Shown piece after piece: positions 21,936 through 32,121 of a stretch of DNA of 64,000 nucleotides. The stretch's first letter is position 1, and each line of letters starts with the position of its first letter. Source of the DNA: Hygrophila difformis (Eukaryota > Streptophyta > Magnoliopsida > Lamiales > Acanthaceae); NCBI GenBank assembly GCA_030278955.1, contig JAOANR010000012.1, positions 28,823,977 to 28,887,976 on the forward strand, given 5' to 3'. The translations under genes and the position numbers were made by a program. Below the pieces are notes generated by a model. That model made no database searches. It was not told the origin of the DNA and saw only the letters and a program-made list of their open reading frames with translations.

Positions 21936-23681
21936 TCAAAACAAGTTTCACAAATTTCACACGTTTCAACATATAATTTCACTAGTCGCTGTTTTGCTTC
22001 AAAAATATTTAAAAATTCATTTTAAGCCGGATCATTCTGAAAATTTACCGGTAACTCCGAAACACAGAGATGAACAAGTTTCATGTTTTACGTTTTTCAA
22101 TCCGAGATACGGAAGTAGGTGGAAAATGTCAACGTTTAACAGGATATTAATCTGTCCGAAAATTCTGACATCAGTTTAAGAGTTCCGAGATCTACCATAG
22201 CAAAGTAACTCCAAGTTTAATGAAATTTTACAGAGAGATACCTAAGACATATATCTACAACTTTCATGTTCGGCTAAAGTTCCAAATCGGTTTAGATCTA
22301 ATGTCAAAAACATCATCAAGTTCGAAACTAATTTTGTTCAAGTTCCTTGATTTCGGTACGAACGCAGATCGGATCGGCTCAGGTTCGGAGGTTCAAATCT
22401 TAACGAAAAATTCTAAAATTTTACGGAGATGTTCGAAACTCATAGATCTACAATTCTTATGTTCAACGCCAATCCTAAATCGGTCTAGAACTAAGGTAAA
22501 AATCACCAACAAGTTCGAACTAGAGTTCTGTCAAGAATTCCAAGATCCAGATTTAATGCAGTTCGGTTTCGAGTGAATTTCATATATCAAATCATCATGA
22601 AAAATTCTGAAACCTTTACAGTAGATAGATCTAAGCATTAGGAACGTTTTTTGTGTTTTAAGTTTTCTCGTTTGAACAGTTTTAGGGTTCCTAAAAATTC
22701 GTGCATAGCCGTTGCGCCGTTAAGATTTCATGTTGACAGATTTTTACGTTCTTGGTTTAAATCGTTAGATCGGGTGTATTCTAAATTCTCCCAAAACCAT
22801 AGTAAGGTTAACTTACAGATTTACGGATGTCTCAGCTCGATGATTCGGAGGCGTGGCTTCCACGTTCTTCGTTCTCCCTCCGAGATCCTTCGTTTCCCCT
22901 CAACGCGTCCGGATCGGGGTTTAGAATAGAAAAGAGGTTTAATTAGGATTCGTTTTCGAATTTTATATGGAACAAGGATTGATCGAGGCTTACCACAATG
23001 CTGGAGATCTTGAAATTTTCGTCCAACAGTCCAAGCCTTGGTTTCGTGCCTCCGACGACTCCGGATTTAGGGTTTCGAATGTATAGAGAGATTTTTGTAG
23101 GTTTTGTAAAGAGTTTGGGGATTCCAAGAGGGTCTATTTATAGATAACTAAGACCTAGGGCGTCCAAGATCTGACTCTAAGAGTCTAGAGTCGAAAGATG
23201 TTCAACCGAAAGTCGAAAAATCCGCGTTCGGGCGAGAAAATCGCGGAACGGCCGATTCTATCATGTGGCGCGGGGTTGGCGCGGTTTTTGTCCCATTAGG
23301 GCGCGGCCAGCGCGCGACTCACGCCTGGACTTCGGTCCGGGCGTGTCGTACGATCCGTTGTGCTCTTCCGCCTCTCTTTCGGGTTTCTATCCCTCTATGC
23401 TTTCGGATTCCAATTTCCGGACTCTCTTCGGGTTCCTATTTTGTATGGTCATTTCCTTCGGATCTAAATTTACGTTTTGGCTCGAATTCTCGAGTTCATT
23501 AATATCGGGTTCCCGTGTAACGACTTATTTAACTTTAATTTCTTTTGTTTAATTAAATTTCTTTAATTAATTTCATTTCTCATTTCGTCTATTTTCATTT
23601 ATTTATCGTATTTATATATTTATTGTATTTATTCATTTATTTATTTATTTATTTTATGTTGGAAAATTCTTGGGTATTACA
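21772..23681 (-). repeat. 3' LTR of gag-only chromovirus, truncated
   Basis: On the minus strand it starts TGTAATACCCAAG (23681) next to a polypurine tract. It aligns with the 5' LTR at 25658-28414 with a few percent difference by eye. Its distal part is missing at the 21771/21772 junction. It includes five tandem B-box-like units at 21772-21935. Confidence 0.75.
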
Positions 23682-24047
23682 GTCTACCCTCCTTAAGAAT
23701 CAACTTCGTCCTCGAAGTTGTGTTCCGTCTTTTCTCGTGCTAATGTCTTTTTGTTTATTTTATTATTTTGTGACTGAACTTAGAATTAAAACTTCTAAGC
23801 TGCCTACGTACCCGGTGAAGGGATCAAGCCATAACGTAGTTCAAAACAATTTGAATATGTTTATTTATTTATTCGGAATACATATTGTCAAAAATAAATG
23901 TCTATCTTATGGGGTATCACATCCTCTCCCCCTTAGGACTTCAGTTATGTCCCCATAACTGCCTACTTATTATTCTCTTCCTTGATCTCCTTGTTGAGGG
24001 TTTACCAATTCTATCCTCTTCTCAGTCATCTCCTCACGAACATTACA
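23682..24047 (-). other. 3' UTR and two polypurine tracts of gag-only element
   Basis: On the minus strand, after gag, come CTAAGGGGGAGAGGA (about 23936-23922) and, about 240 bases on, TTAAGGAGGGTAGAC (23696-23682), which directly abuts the LTR start TGTAATACCC. The two purine runs are candidate plus-strand primer sites. Confidence 0.6.
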
Positions 24048-25031
24048 TTATCTAATCATGTGGTCTTCCCCACCACATCTATAACAAGTCCCGCGCCTTG
24101 GGCACTCGCGCACCAGAGGGGCTTGGTGGCACTGTGGGCAACGTGGTACGACTGTACGACGTATGCCATTTCTCCCATTATAGAAATCCTTATTCTCGTT
24201 CCTATCTTGTCCATCGTTATTGCTCCGATTCTTCTTCTCAAATCCTTGCGAGTCCTTGCTCGACTCCCCATTTTCCTTACGCTTCAGTTGCTGGACTCGA
24301 TCAATTGCTACAGCTCGATCATAAACCGTCTGCAGGTTTGTGAATTGTCCTACTGCAAGTATCTCCCGGATACTAAGGTTCAGACCCATCTCGAACTTCT
24401 GAGCCTTGTCAGAGTCGGTTGGTACTATCCTCGTAGCAAATCGTACCAACTCCTTAAACTGGGTGTAATACTCCTGCACCGTCCGTCCCTCTTGATTCAG
24501 TGATAAAAACTCTTCGTACATTGCCGCCTTGGTGCTCATGGGGTAGAAGCGGTCCCTTAGGTCATCCTTAAGTTTAGCCCACGAATAAGCTTCTTCAGCT
24601 TCCTCTAAATTCCTTTGGAGGTCTTGCCACCACTCATCGGCTTCGCCTCCTAAGTAGTAGGTTGCTACTCGTGTCTTTGCCTCATCAGGACATTTGATAG
24701 CATCCAAGAGCTTATCAAATGTACGGATCCACCCCTCTAGTTTGGCGGGATCCTCCTGCCCATCGTAGCGTGGTGGTTGATAGGGATTCACCAACGCTAG
24801 ATAGTTGGGTTGAGCTACGGGTGGAGGTACTGTTCGTGTCCTATGCACCTCGGCATTTCCTAATGCTACTAGGACTTCCTCCATAGTCATTAGACGCTCT
24901 TCCATGTTGTTGGGTGTAGGAGGCACTTGTTCTTCTAGGTTCTGAGGACTTCCACTGGTGTTGGACGTTTTGGGGAGGTTAGCGTCCGTGCCATTTGGAC
25001 TAACCTTCCTCGGTTTCCTCCTAGGTGCCAT
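24048..25031 (-). CDS. Chromovirus gag polyprotein (327 aa), C-terminus cut
   Basis: Capsid/nucleocapsid precursor of a Ty3/gypsy retrotransposon. The Met at 25031 gives a basic N-terminus (MAPRRKPRKVS), a low-complexity linker, then the retrotransposon gag domain at about residues 85-215 (YQPPRYDGQEDPAKLEGWI, ADEWWQDLQ, LRDRFYPMS, VQEYYTQFKELVRF). The C-terminus is a zinc-knuckle region, CPQCHQAPLVREC, then CYRCGGEDHMIR and a stop. The last knuckle lacks its final Cys, so the frame ends inside it. The 3' UTR and polypurine tracts follow within about 130 bases, so the pol gene has been deleted. The reading frame is otherwise intact. The element is flanked by its own LTRs, as in gag-only non-autonomous derivatives. 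Confidence 0.85.
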   Translation of the reverse strand: MAPRRKPRKVSPNGTDANLPKTSNTSGSPQNLEEQVPPTPNNMEERLMTMEEVLVALGNAEVHRTRTVPPPVAQPNYLALVNPYQPPRYDGQEDPAKLEGWIRTFDKLLDAIKCPDEAKTRVATYYLGGEADEWWQDLQRNLEEAEEAYSWAKLKDDLRDRFYPMSTKAAMYEEFLSLNQEGRTVQEYYTQFKELVRFATRIVPTDSDKAQKFEMGLNLSIREILAVGQFTNLQTVYDRAVAIDRVQQLKRKENGESSKDSQGFEKKNRSNNDGQDRNENKDFYNGRNGIRRTVVPRCPQCHQAPLVRECPRRGTCYRCGGEDHMIR

Positions 25032-25167
25032 TTTCTGTTATAATGTGTATAGATTAGCTTATCTTGGTTTAGATAGATCGCTCGAACAAGATGTTTTGTA
25101 AATTTCTAATTTTTTTGATGTCAAGCCTCTAAGTCATCTAGTGCAAGCAAAAGGTCTAAGTTAATAT

Positions 25168-25278
25168 TCGCCAAGATTCTAGGTTCCACTTCGCCAAGAT
25201 TCTAGGTTCAACTTCGCCAAGATTCTAAGTTCAATTCTCCAAGATTCTAAGTTCAAATTCGCCAAGATTCTAAGTTCA
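25168..25278 (-). repeat. 24-bp tandem repeat in 5' untranslated region of gag element
   Basis: Five units of about 22-25 bp built on TTCGCCAAGATTCTA(A/G)GTTC lie between the primer site and the gag start. The function is unknown. Confidence 0.7.
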
Positions 25279-25450
25279 TCGAAGAGATGCGATATGCAAA
25301 TGCAAATGATGATTTCCCCCCCAAAAAAATAATTTAATGCACTATATATATATATTTTTTCCATGGGTTTTAAAATAAAAATTTCTTCATGGAAATAATA
25401 CTTAGAAATTTAAAATAATAGTCAAAATATTAATAGTAGTTTAAAAATAG

Positions 25451-25657
25451 CTGGGCTCTGATACCAAATTGGTATCAGATATTGTCTTTAAAATAAATAG
25501 CTTTAAAATATTCTGGGCTCTGATACCACTCTTGGTATCAGATATTTTCTTTAAAATAAATAGCTTTAAAATATTCTGGGCTCTGATACCACTCTTGGTA
25601 TCAGATATTTTCTTTAAAATAAATAGCTTTAAAATATGCTGGGCTCTGATACCAACT
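25451..25657 (-). repeat. Four tandem copies of tRNA-Met primer-binding site
   Basis: On the minus strand the 5' LTR end is followed after 2 bases by TTGGTATCAGAGCCCAGC (25655-25638), the tRNA-iMet primer site. The TGGTATCAGAGCCCAG core recurs at about 25592-25577, 25529-25514 and 25466-25451, a 62-63-bp period. The three extra copies are preceded on the minus strand by CTGATACCA, which can pair with TGGTATCAG to form a 9-bp stem. Confidence 0.85.
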
Positions 25658-28414
25658 TGTAACACCCCGATTTTTGGTCACTCAGGTCGGGGTGTCACCG
25701 CCACACCTCCCTAGCAAGACACAGTTTCTCCGAGCTCACTAAAAAGATGCAAGGCTATGGTCTTTCAGAATTTAAAACATTCAAACAGCCCATTCATATA
25801 TAATTTAAAAATAATACATCAAGTTGCAGCGGAAAATAATATTTACATATATGTATCGCAGCGGAATTTAAATATAGGGCCAACATGGCCTAATCACGGG
25901 TTAAACAGGCCCGTTCATGCAAGATCTAGTCTAATACAAAAATTCAAAATAATATATCATCCCAAACTTCCCGTGTATGCATATGACGATGCATAATTCT
26001 CAACTCTGAAAGAAAAAGAAATAAAAATGGTTTGGTCAGCAAAAAGTTGCTGAGTAAGTTAACACAAACATGATTATGAGGTTTCAAAGCCTTTAATTAA
26101 ATTTAGTAAAAACATGCTTATAGATAATATACAATTTAATTCATCCATCCACTAATAATTAAATGGCATGATTCTAAACACGGATTTCCACATGAGCATA
26201 ATTCAAATTCCATGGTAAAATAATCGCAAGATATAATTTATAGGCAAAATTTAAATAAGGAAAATGTTCAAGTATTTTAGGATTTCATTCTTCCTCTTTT
26301 ATTCGATATAATCTAGTATAATTTGTTCTTGGGGAATCGAACCCGCAAGAAAACAGACAATCGCACTTGGGGAATCGAACCCGCAAGAACTTACATACAT
26401 CCTAGGGAATCGAACCCGTAGGAATCAACACATATTCTGGGGAATCGAACCCGCAGAAAGACACACCCTGGGGAATCGAACCCGCAAGGTTTGACACGGA
26501 CATCCTGGGGAATCGAACCCGCAGGAAAACATACACCCTGGGGAATCGAACTCGCAAGGCTTGACACAGACATCCTGGGGAATCGAACCCGCAGGGACAC
26601 AGACGCCCTTGGGGAATCGAACCCGCAAGGTCAAAACAAGTTTCACAAATTTCACACGTTTCAACACATAATTTCACTAGTCGCTGTTTTGCTCCAAGAA
26701 TATTTAAAAATTATTTTAAAGCCGGATCATTCTGAAAATTTACCGGTAACTCCGAAACACAGGGATGAACAAGTTTTATGTTTTACGTTTTTCAATCCGA
26801 GATACGGAAGTAGGTGGAAAATGTCAACCTTTAACAGGATATTAATCTGTCCGAAAATTCTGACATTAGTTTAAGAGTTCCGAGATCTACCATAGAAAAC
26901 TAACTCCAAATTTAATGAAATTTTACAGAGAGATACCTAAGACATATATCTACAACTTTCATGTTTGGCTAAAGTTCCAAATCGGTTTAGATCTAATGTC
27001 AAAAACATCATCAAGTTCGAAACTAATTTTGTTCAAGTTCCTTGATTTGGGTACGAACGCAGATCGGATCGGCTCAGGTTCGGAGGTTCAAATCTTAACG
27101 AAAAATTCTAAAATTTTACGGAGATATTCTAAACTCATAGAGCCACCTAGTCTGTCAATCCAGTGGTATAATAACCATATCTACAATTCTTATGTTCAAT
27201 GCCAATCCTAAATCGGTCTAGAACTAAGGTAAAAATCACCAACAAGTTCGAACTAGAGTTCTGTCAAGAATTCCAAGATCCAGATTTAATGCAGTTCGGT
27301 TTCGAGTGAATTTCATATATCAAATCATCATGAAAAATTCTGAAAATTTTACAGTATATAGATCTAAGCCTTAGGAACGTTTTTCGTGTTTTAAGTTTTC
27401 TCGTTTGAACAGTTTTAAGGTTCCTAAAAATTCGTGCACAGCCGTTGCGCCGTTAAGATTTCATGTTGACAGTTTTTTACGTTCTTGGTTTAAATCGTTA
27501 GATCGGGTGTATTCTAAATTCTCCCAAAACCATAGTAAGGTTAACTTACAGATATACGGATGTCTCGGCTCGATGATTCGGAGGCGTGGCTTCCACGTTC
27601 TTCGTTCTCCCTCCGAGATCCTTCGTTTCCCCTCAACGCGTCCGGATCGGGGTTTAGAATAGAAAAGAGGTTTAATTAGGATTCGTTTTCGAATTGTATA
27701 TGGAACAAGGATTGATCGAGGCTTACCACAACGCTGGAGATCTTGAAATTTTCATCCAACAGTCCAAGCCTTGGTTTCGTGCCTCCGACGACTCCAGATT
27801 TAGGGTTTCGAATGTATAGAGAGATTTTTGTAGGTTTTGTAAAGAGTTTGGGGATTCCAAGAGGGTTTATTTATAGATAACTAAGACCTAGGGTGTCCAA
27901 GATCTGACTCTAAGAGTCTAGAGTCGAAAGATGTTCAACCGAAAGTCGAAAAATCCGCGTTCGGGCGAGAAAATCGCGGAACGGCCGATTCTGTCATGTG
28001 GCGCGGGGTTGGCGCGGTTTTTGTCCCATTAGCGCGCGGCCAGCGTGCGACTCACGCCTGGACTTTGGTCCGGGCGTGTCGTGCGATCCGTCTTGCTCTT
28101 CCGCCTCTCTTTCGGGTTTCTATCCCTCTATGCTTTCGGATTCCAATTTCCGGACTCTCTTCGGGTTCCTATTTTGTATCGTCATTTCCTTCGGATCTAA
28201 ATTTACGTTTTGGCTCGAATTCTCGAGTTCATTAATATCGGGTTCCTGTGTAACGACTTATTTAACTTTAATTTTTTTTGTTTAATTAAATTTCTTTAAT
28301 TAATTTCATTTCTCATTTCGTGTATTTTTATTTATTTATTGTATTTATATATTTATTGTATTTATTCATTTATTTATTTATTTATTTTATGTTGGAAAAT
28401 TCTCGGGTATTACA
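25658..28414 (-). repeat. 5' LTR of gag-only chromovirus
   Basis: 2757 bp. On the minus strand it runs from TGTAATACCCGAG (28414) to CGGGGTGTTACA (25658). A (TAAA)n tract lies near its start, and a nine-unit B-box-like minisatellite sits at 26328-26630. A 38-base insertion relative to the 3' LTR lies at 27141-27178. Confidence 0.85.
26328..26630 (-). repeat. B-box-like minisatellite in LTR, 9 units
   Basis: Nine units of 31-37 bp share GGTTCGATTCCCC on the minus strand; eight match the pol III box B consensus exactly. The partner LTR has only five units left. Confidence 0.85.
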
Positions 28415-29401
28415 CCTAGCCCAGGACGTGGAAGGGGCGGTTCTTCAGAACCCGGGGCCTGCCCCTAATGTCGTCATGCCCATCGATTTATCGAGCGATG
28501 AGGATGCTCCCATCAAGGACGAGCCTACCCATTCGTTTTATATCTAGTAACACAACTACGCACTATTAGTAGTATATTTCCCTTTCCGTACTATTAGCAG
28601 CACTCCTATTTCCATTTCAAATGCTTGTAAACCAAATAAAGGCGTCCATTGAGTAATAAATATACAAGCATTTATTTTACACAAGTATATTTAAATTATC
28701 CCTCACGTTTATTTAAAATATTTTCCTTCAATTACCTTGTTAAAACTCAATCAAATAGAAGAACAAGGTAATAATAAAGAAACAACACAAATATATATAA
28801 CCTTATTATAGATAAACAAATTAGGGTACATCCAACCCTAAACCCTAAAAAAAAAACACGAATAGGCTACTGTTCCAAAAAAAAAAAGTAGTGAACAACC
28901 CCCAACGACTACAAACAGTACCCTAGTTCCAACAACCTCTACTAACAGGTCTCAATAGACTGATACCTATTTATACCATTCTTTATTTAACAAAAAAACA
29001 AAATTTCCTTACAAGCAATTATTTATTAAATATACATATATTTAAATTTTATCATGTATACCTTATCACATTATTTTACCTAATTTCCTTGAAGCGGCTC
29101 AGCCCCACGACGATGCAAGTATTGTTGGGCAACCCACACACATATAGGTGCAATAAGGAAGTAACAATGAATCCAGAACATCTCAAACCATAAACTAGGC
29201 AGAACAATTAAACCGTGTTTCTAAACAGCAACAAACAACTAACGCAAGACAAACACGTAACTAGGCAATAACACAACGGAAATATAAACTATGAATCCCA
29301 GTCGGCAGAAACATCCTCATAAGGAGACAACTAAACAAAATACGTCATATACGAAACCTAAATGAAAATGCGAATATGAAATGAGTCCATAGGCATGAAA
29401 A
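28415..29401. other. Segment between gag-only element and plant-transposon ORF
   Basis: The first 135 bases on the plus strand keep a short open frame ending MPIDLSSDEDAPIKDEP and a stop, possibly the tail of a retroelement protein. The rest, to 29400, is AT-rich. On the minus strand it would be the 3' UTR of the ORF at 29402-30716. Confidence 0.4.
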
Positions 29402-30716
29402 TCACTGATCGGGAGGCGGGAACTGCCGACGCATGTAGTCATCCATCTGCCGCATATAGGCATACATGTCGGACATAGTGGCCTGCTGCTGAGCCTGCCT
29501 CGTAGCAAACGAGTCCATACGGGCCAGGTAAAGGTCCAACCTAGCGTCTAGGGCGTCATAACGAGCCTGCCCAGCTGCAAACCCGGCATCCATACGGACC
29601 CGCATCTCCTGCATCATCTGCAGCATCTGAGTCATCTCCTGGCCCTGAGGCGCCGCTGCAGGAGGTGGAACTACTGGAGGAGGGGGTGGCTGCTCCGGAG
29701 GTACAACTAGAATCAAGCCGCCATCATCAGGCTGCGGGCGAAGTATAGCCCGAGGAACTCCACGACGTAAGGCGCTACGCCGGGCAGCGTAAGTCGGGAT
29801 ACGGTAGCAACCACCCGCTACTAAATCGTACGGATCTGTCTCCGGTGTCGTGCGAATTCCCTGCGCTGCACACAAGCCACAAATGAGGTGAATATGGGTA
29901 ATCGCCCTACTCCCTCGTCCTCTCCGTATACCCCTCAAGTTGTCCTCAATACAAGCTCCCACATTCACCCTACCGCCTCGCGCGATAAAGCAAATGGTCT
30001 CATAGACGTGATCCAGGACGATATGGCTCCGGGTAATCGGCCGGACGCGCCCTAGCCATATCTGGGTGAGCTCTCGCCAAGGGGAGTCCATCGTCGTCAA
30101 ACGCAGCTCATGATCGTGCTCGAGCTGAGGAGCCACCACGGTGCATAAGACGTCCCACGCAGGAGCAAGAACGCGACCCTCAGGCTGTGGGCGGAATGCG
30201 CCATCGTCAGGCAAACCGAAATAGACATTGATCGCCCGAGCACTGAAGTCGAGATAGCGACCACGAACCCATACTCGAGATAAGTCGTCACCCTCCCCAA
30301 GACCGCCAATGTTGGCGATAACCTCCATAGCCAGATAGCCGGAGGCAACGCCCTCGGGATGACGTGCAAGTCCAGTCCACTGCATATACTCCAAGACCGC
30401 ACTGACCCTGTCATCGCCCAGGTGATCAGGATATATGCCTCTCTCGGGGACATAAGCCCTGTTTCGACGAAACTCGTCGAAATAAAAGTCCTGGGCGGCC
30501 CCTCCTGAAACGAAACCTGTCATGCCGGTGAGGATGCACCTCGTCAGGGAGACCCCTGAGTCTCGGGCCCCGCTGCTCCTCGGACTCGCTCTCATCAGAA
30601 TCAGGCATCACCGGAGCGGCAGTGCTAGGGCCAGCCTCATCGCGCTGAGTAACCCGTCTCCTAGTCCTCGGATGACACATGAGAGACGCCAAAACAACCC
30701 ACAGAAAGAGCAACAT
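29402..30716 (-). CDS. Putative plant transposon protein (Transposase_32-like), probable N-terminal frameshift
   Basis: Function unknown; proteins with this domain occur in plant LTR elements, often on the strand opposite gag-pol. The main frame (30595-29402, 397 aa) has the family hallmarks VWVRGRYLDFSARAINVYFG, LPDDG, TQIWLGRVRPI and CGLCAAQGIRT. A proline-rich linker (PPEQPPPPPVVPPPAA) and a C-terminal QMLQMMQEMRVRM-type amphipathic, possibly coiled-coil stretch follow. The natural N-terminus is likely in another frame from 30716 (MLLFLWVVL, then MCHPRTRRRVTQRDEAGPS and an acidic serine run). The frame changes near 30560-30600. An AG acceptor sits immediately before 30716, suggesting an intron in the 5' UTR. 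The long frame is unusually well preserved for this neighbourhood. Confidence 0.65.
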
Positions 30717-31350
30717 CCTGCAAATTATCCAATACCAATTATAAGACTAAATTCCACACAAAACTCAAGCAGAAATACGTAAGGGACAACAATATAGACT
30801 TCCAACGTGAATATTCCATAAGAACATCAAGTCCTATCGATCGCTAAGACAAACCGAAAGGTAATCTAGACAAGGGATATGCTCAAGCTAATTCCAAACC
30901 CTTTGTGGCATTTCGTCGAACACGTTATGTGCGCAATAAACCAAATTCTAAGTTACTAACAAACACATGGGAGTTGCCACAAAACAAAACGATCGCTCAA
31001 ATAACAACTCATCATTTCCGTACGGCACCAAACAACAGAAAAATGAGCTAATAATCATATCCCAATACCAACCAAAAATAAAAAAAAAAAGAAAAACTTC
31101 ATAGTCTTCCTAAAGATTTAAATCCAACAAGAATTTGCCAAAACCATAAACACATTGTGGCATAAATACAAGCAAGGCAACAAGAGTAACATCAATTACC
31201 AAACATACTTGCTAATTTGCGCAAATCAAGCCTAAAAATAACAAACCCCCAATTTTTGTACATAAACCCTAATTCCTAAATTCCTTCACAAATCAAGTCG
31301 TTCAAAGCAGAAAAATTGAAATTGATACTAAAAGTAGTAGGTGCATACCT
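30717..31350 (-). other. Likely 5' UTR intron of the plant-transposon gene
   Basis: On the minus strand a donor-like AAG|GTATGC near 31350 and an acceptor ATTTGCAG ending at 30717 bound an AT-rich, non-coding stretch. A GC-rich, CCGCGCGG-containing block at 31360-31560 would then be the first, non-coding exon and promoter. This is inferred from splice-like motifs only. Confidence 0.4.
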
Positions 31351-31716
31351 TACAAATCAAAATCGAAGCCAGCACCGGGAGAAGTTGGGAGTAAGAGGGC
31401 GAATTTGAGAGAAAATGTGAAGTGGTCTCGAACGGGAAATGGGGGAATGGCTCGCGCGGAGCGCGAGCCCTATTTTTTCGAACTGATGCGACCGCGCGGT
31501 CGCCGCGCGCTGAGGCCTCATACCGCGCGGGCACCGCGCGGGTCACGGATGAGGTTTTATTTTTTTCGGTTCTGCTTGATCTCTTTTACTTTACACCACT
31601 CACTTAATCCGAGCGTACATTGATAACGAGGTACGGCGACATGGGGTATCACCCGACATCATTCCTGACAAAGACAGTAGAATTGCCTCGCATTTTCTTT
31701 TTGCAAGGCTACAGAA

Positions 31717-32073
31717 AACCCTCGGGACGAAAATACATAGGACCGTATGAAATCCTGGAAAGAGTGGGAAATCGCTTATCGACTAGCGTTGCCACCACAA
31801 TTTGCGCGTGTTCACGATGTATTCCATGTCTCACAATTGATAAAGTACATACACGATCCGACCCATGTACTCCAACCGGAAGAGATTGAATTGGATGATG
31901 ACCTGAGCTACGAGGAAATTCCGATACGAATACTAGACGTGAAGGAGAGGGTAACACGAAATAAGACTGTGAGAATGGTCAAGGTGCTTTGGTCTAACCA
32001 CGAAGCCAAGATGGCAACGTCGGAATTAGAGGCGGATATGAAGGAGCGTTACCCGACCCTTTTTCCAAAATGA
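31717..32073 (+). pseudogene. 3' end of chromovirus pol (integrase tail + chromodomain)
   Basis: C-terminal part of a Ty3/gypsy integrase. From 31717 the sequence reads KYIGPYEILERVG. After a one-base slip it continues IAYRLALPPQFARVHDVFHV, a VLQPEEIELDDDLSYEEIP segment, then a chromodomain ending VKVLWSNHEAKMATSELEAD and YPTLFPK before TGA. The usual W in the ATWE block is replaced (ATSE). It closely resembles the minus-strand copy at 38651-39973. The rest of pol is missing. It is followed by AAGAGGGGGAGGA and the 3' LTR. Confidence 0.8.
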
Positions 32074-32121
32074 TGCAACCACAGTTATGGGGACATAACT
32101 GTAGTCTTAAGAGGGGGAGGA

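Noticed and set aside
21603..21982. Overlapping minus-strand ORFs of repeated GFDSPG/RVRFPR peptides
   Set aside because: They arise from the 33-37-bp minisatellite, which is open in all three frames; there is no independent coding evidence.
23982..24503. Plus-strand 173-aa ORF
   Set aside because: Antisense shadow of the gag coding sequence.
25441..25714. ORFs of repeated ILKLFILKKISDTKSG peptides
   Set aside because: By-products of the tandem primer-binding-site repeat.
26328..26630. Possible CRISPR-like array or tRNA cluster
   Set aside because: Repeats are imperfect with short, similar spacers in a plant LTR; only box B is present, without cloverleaf arms.
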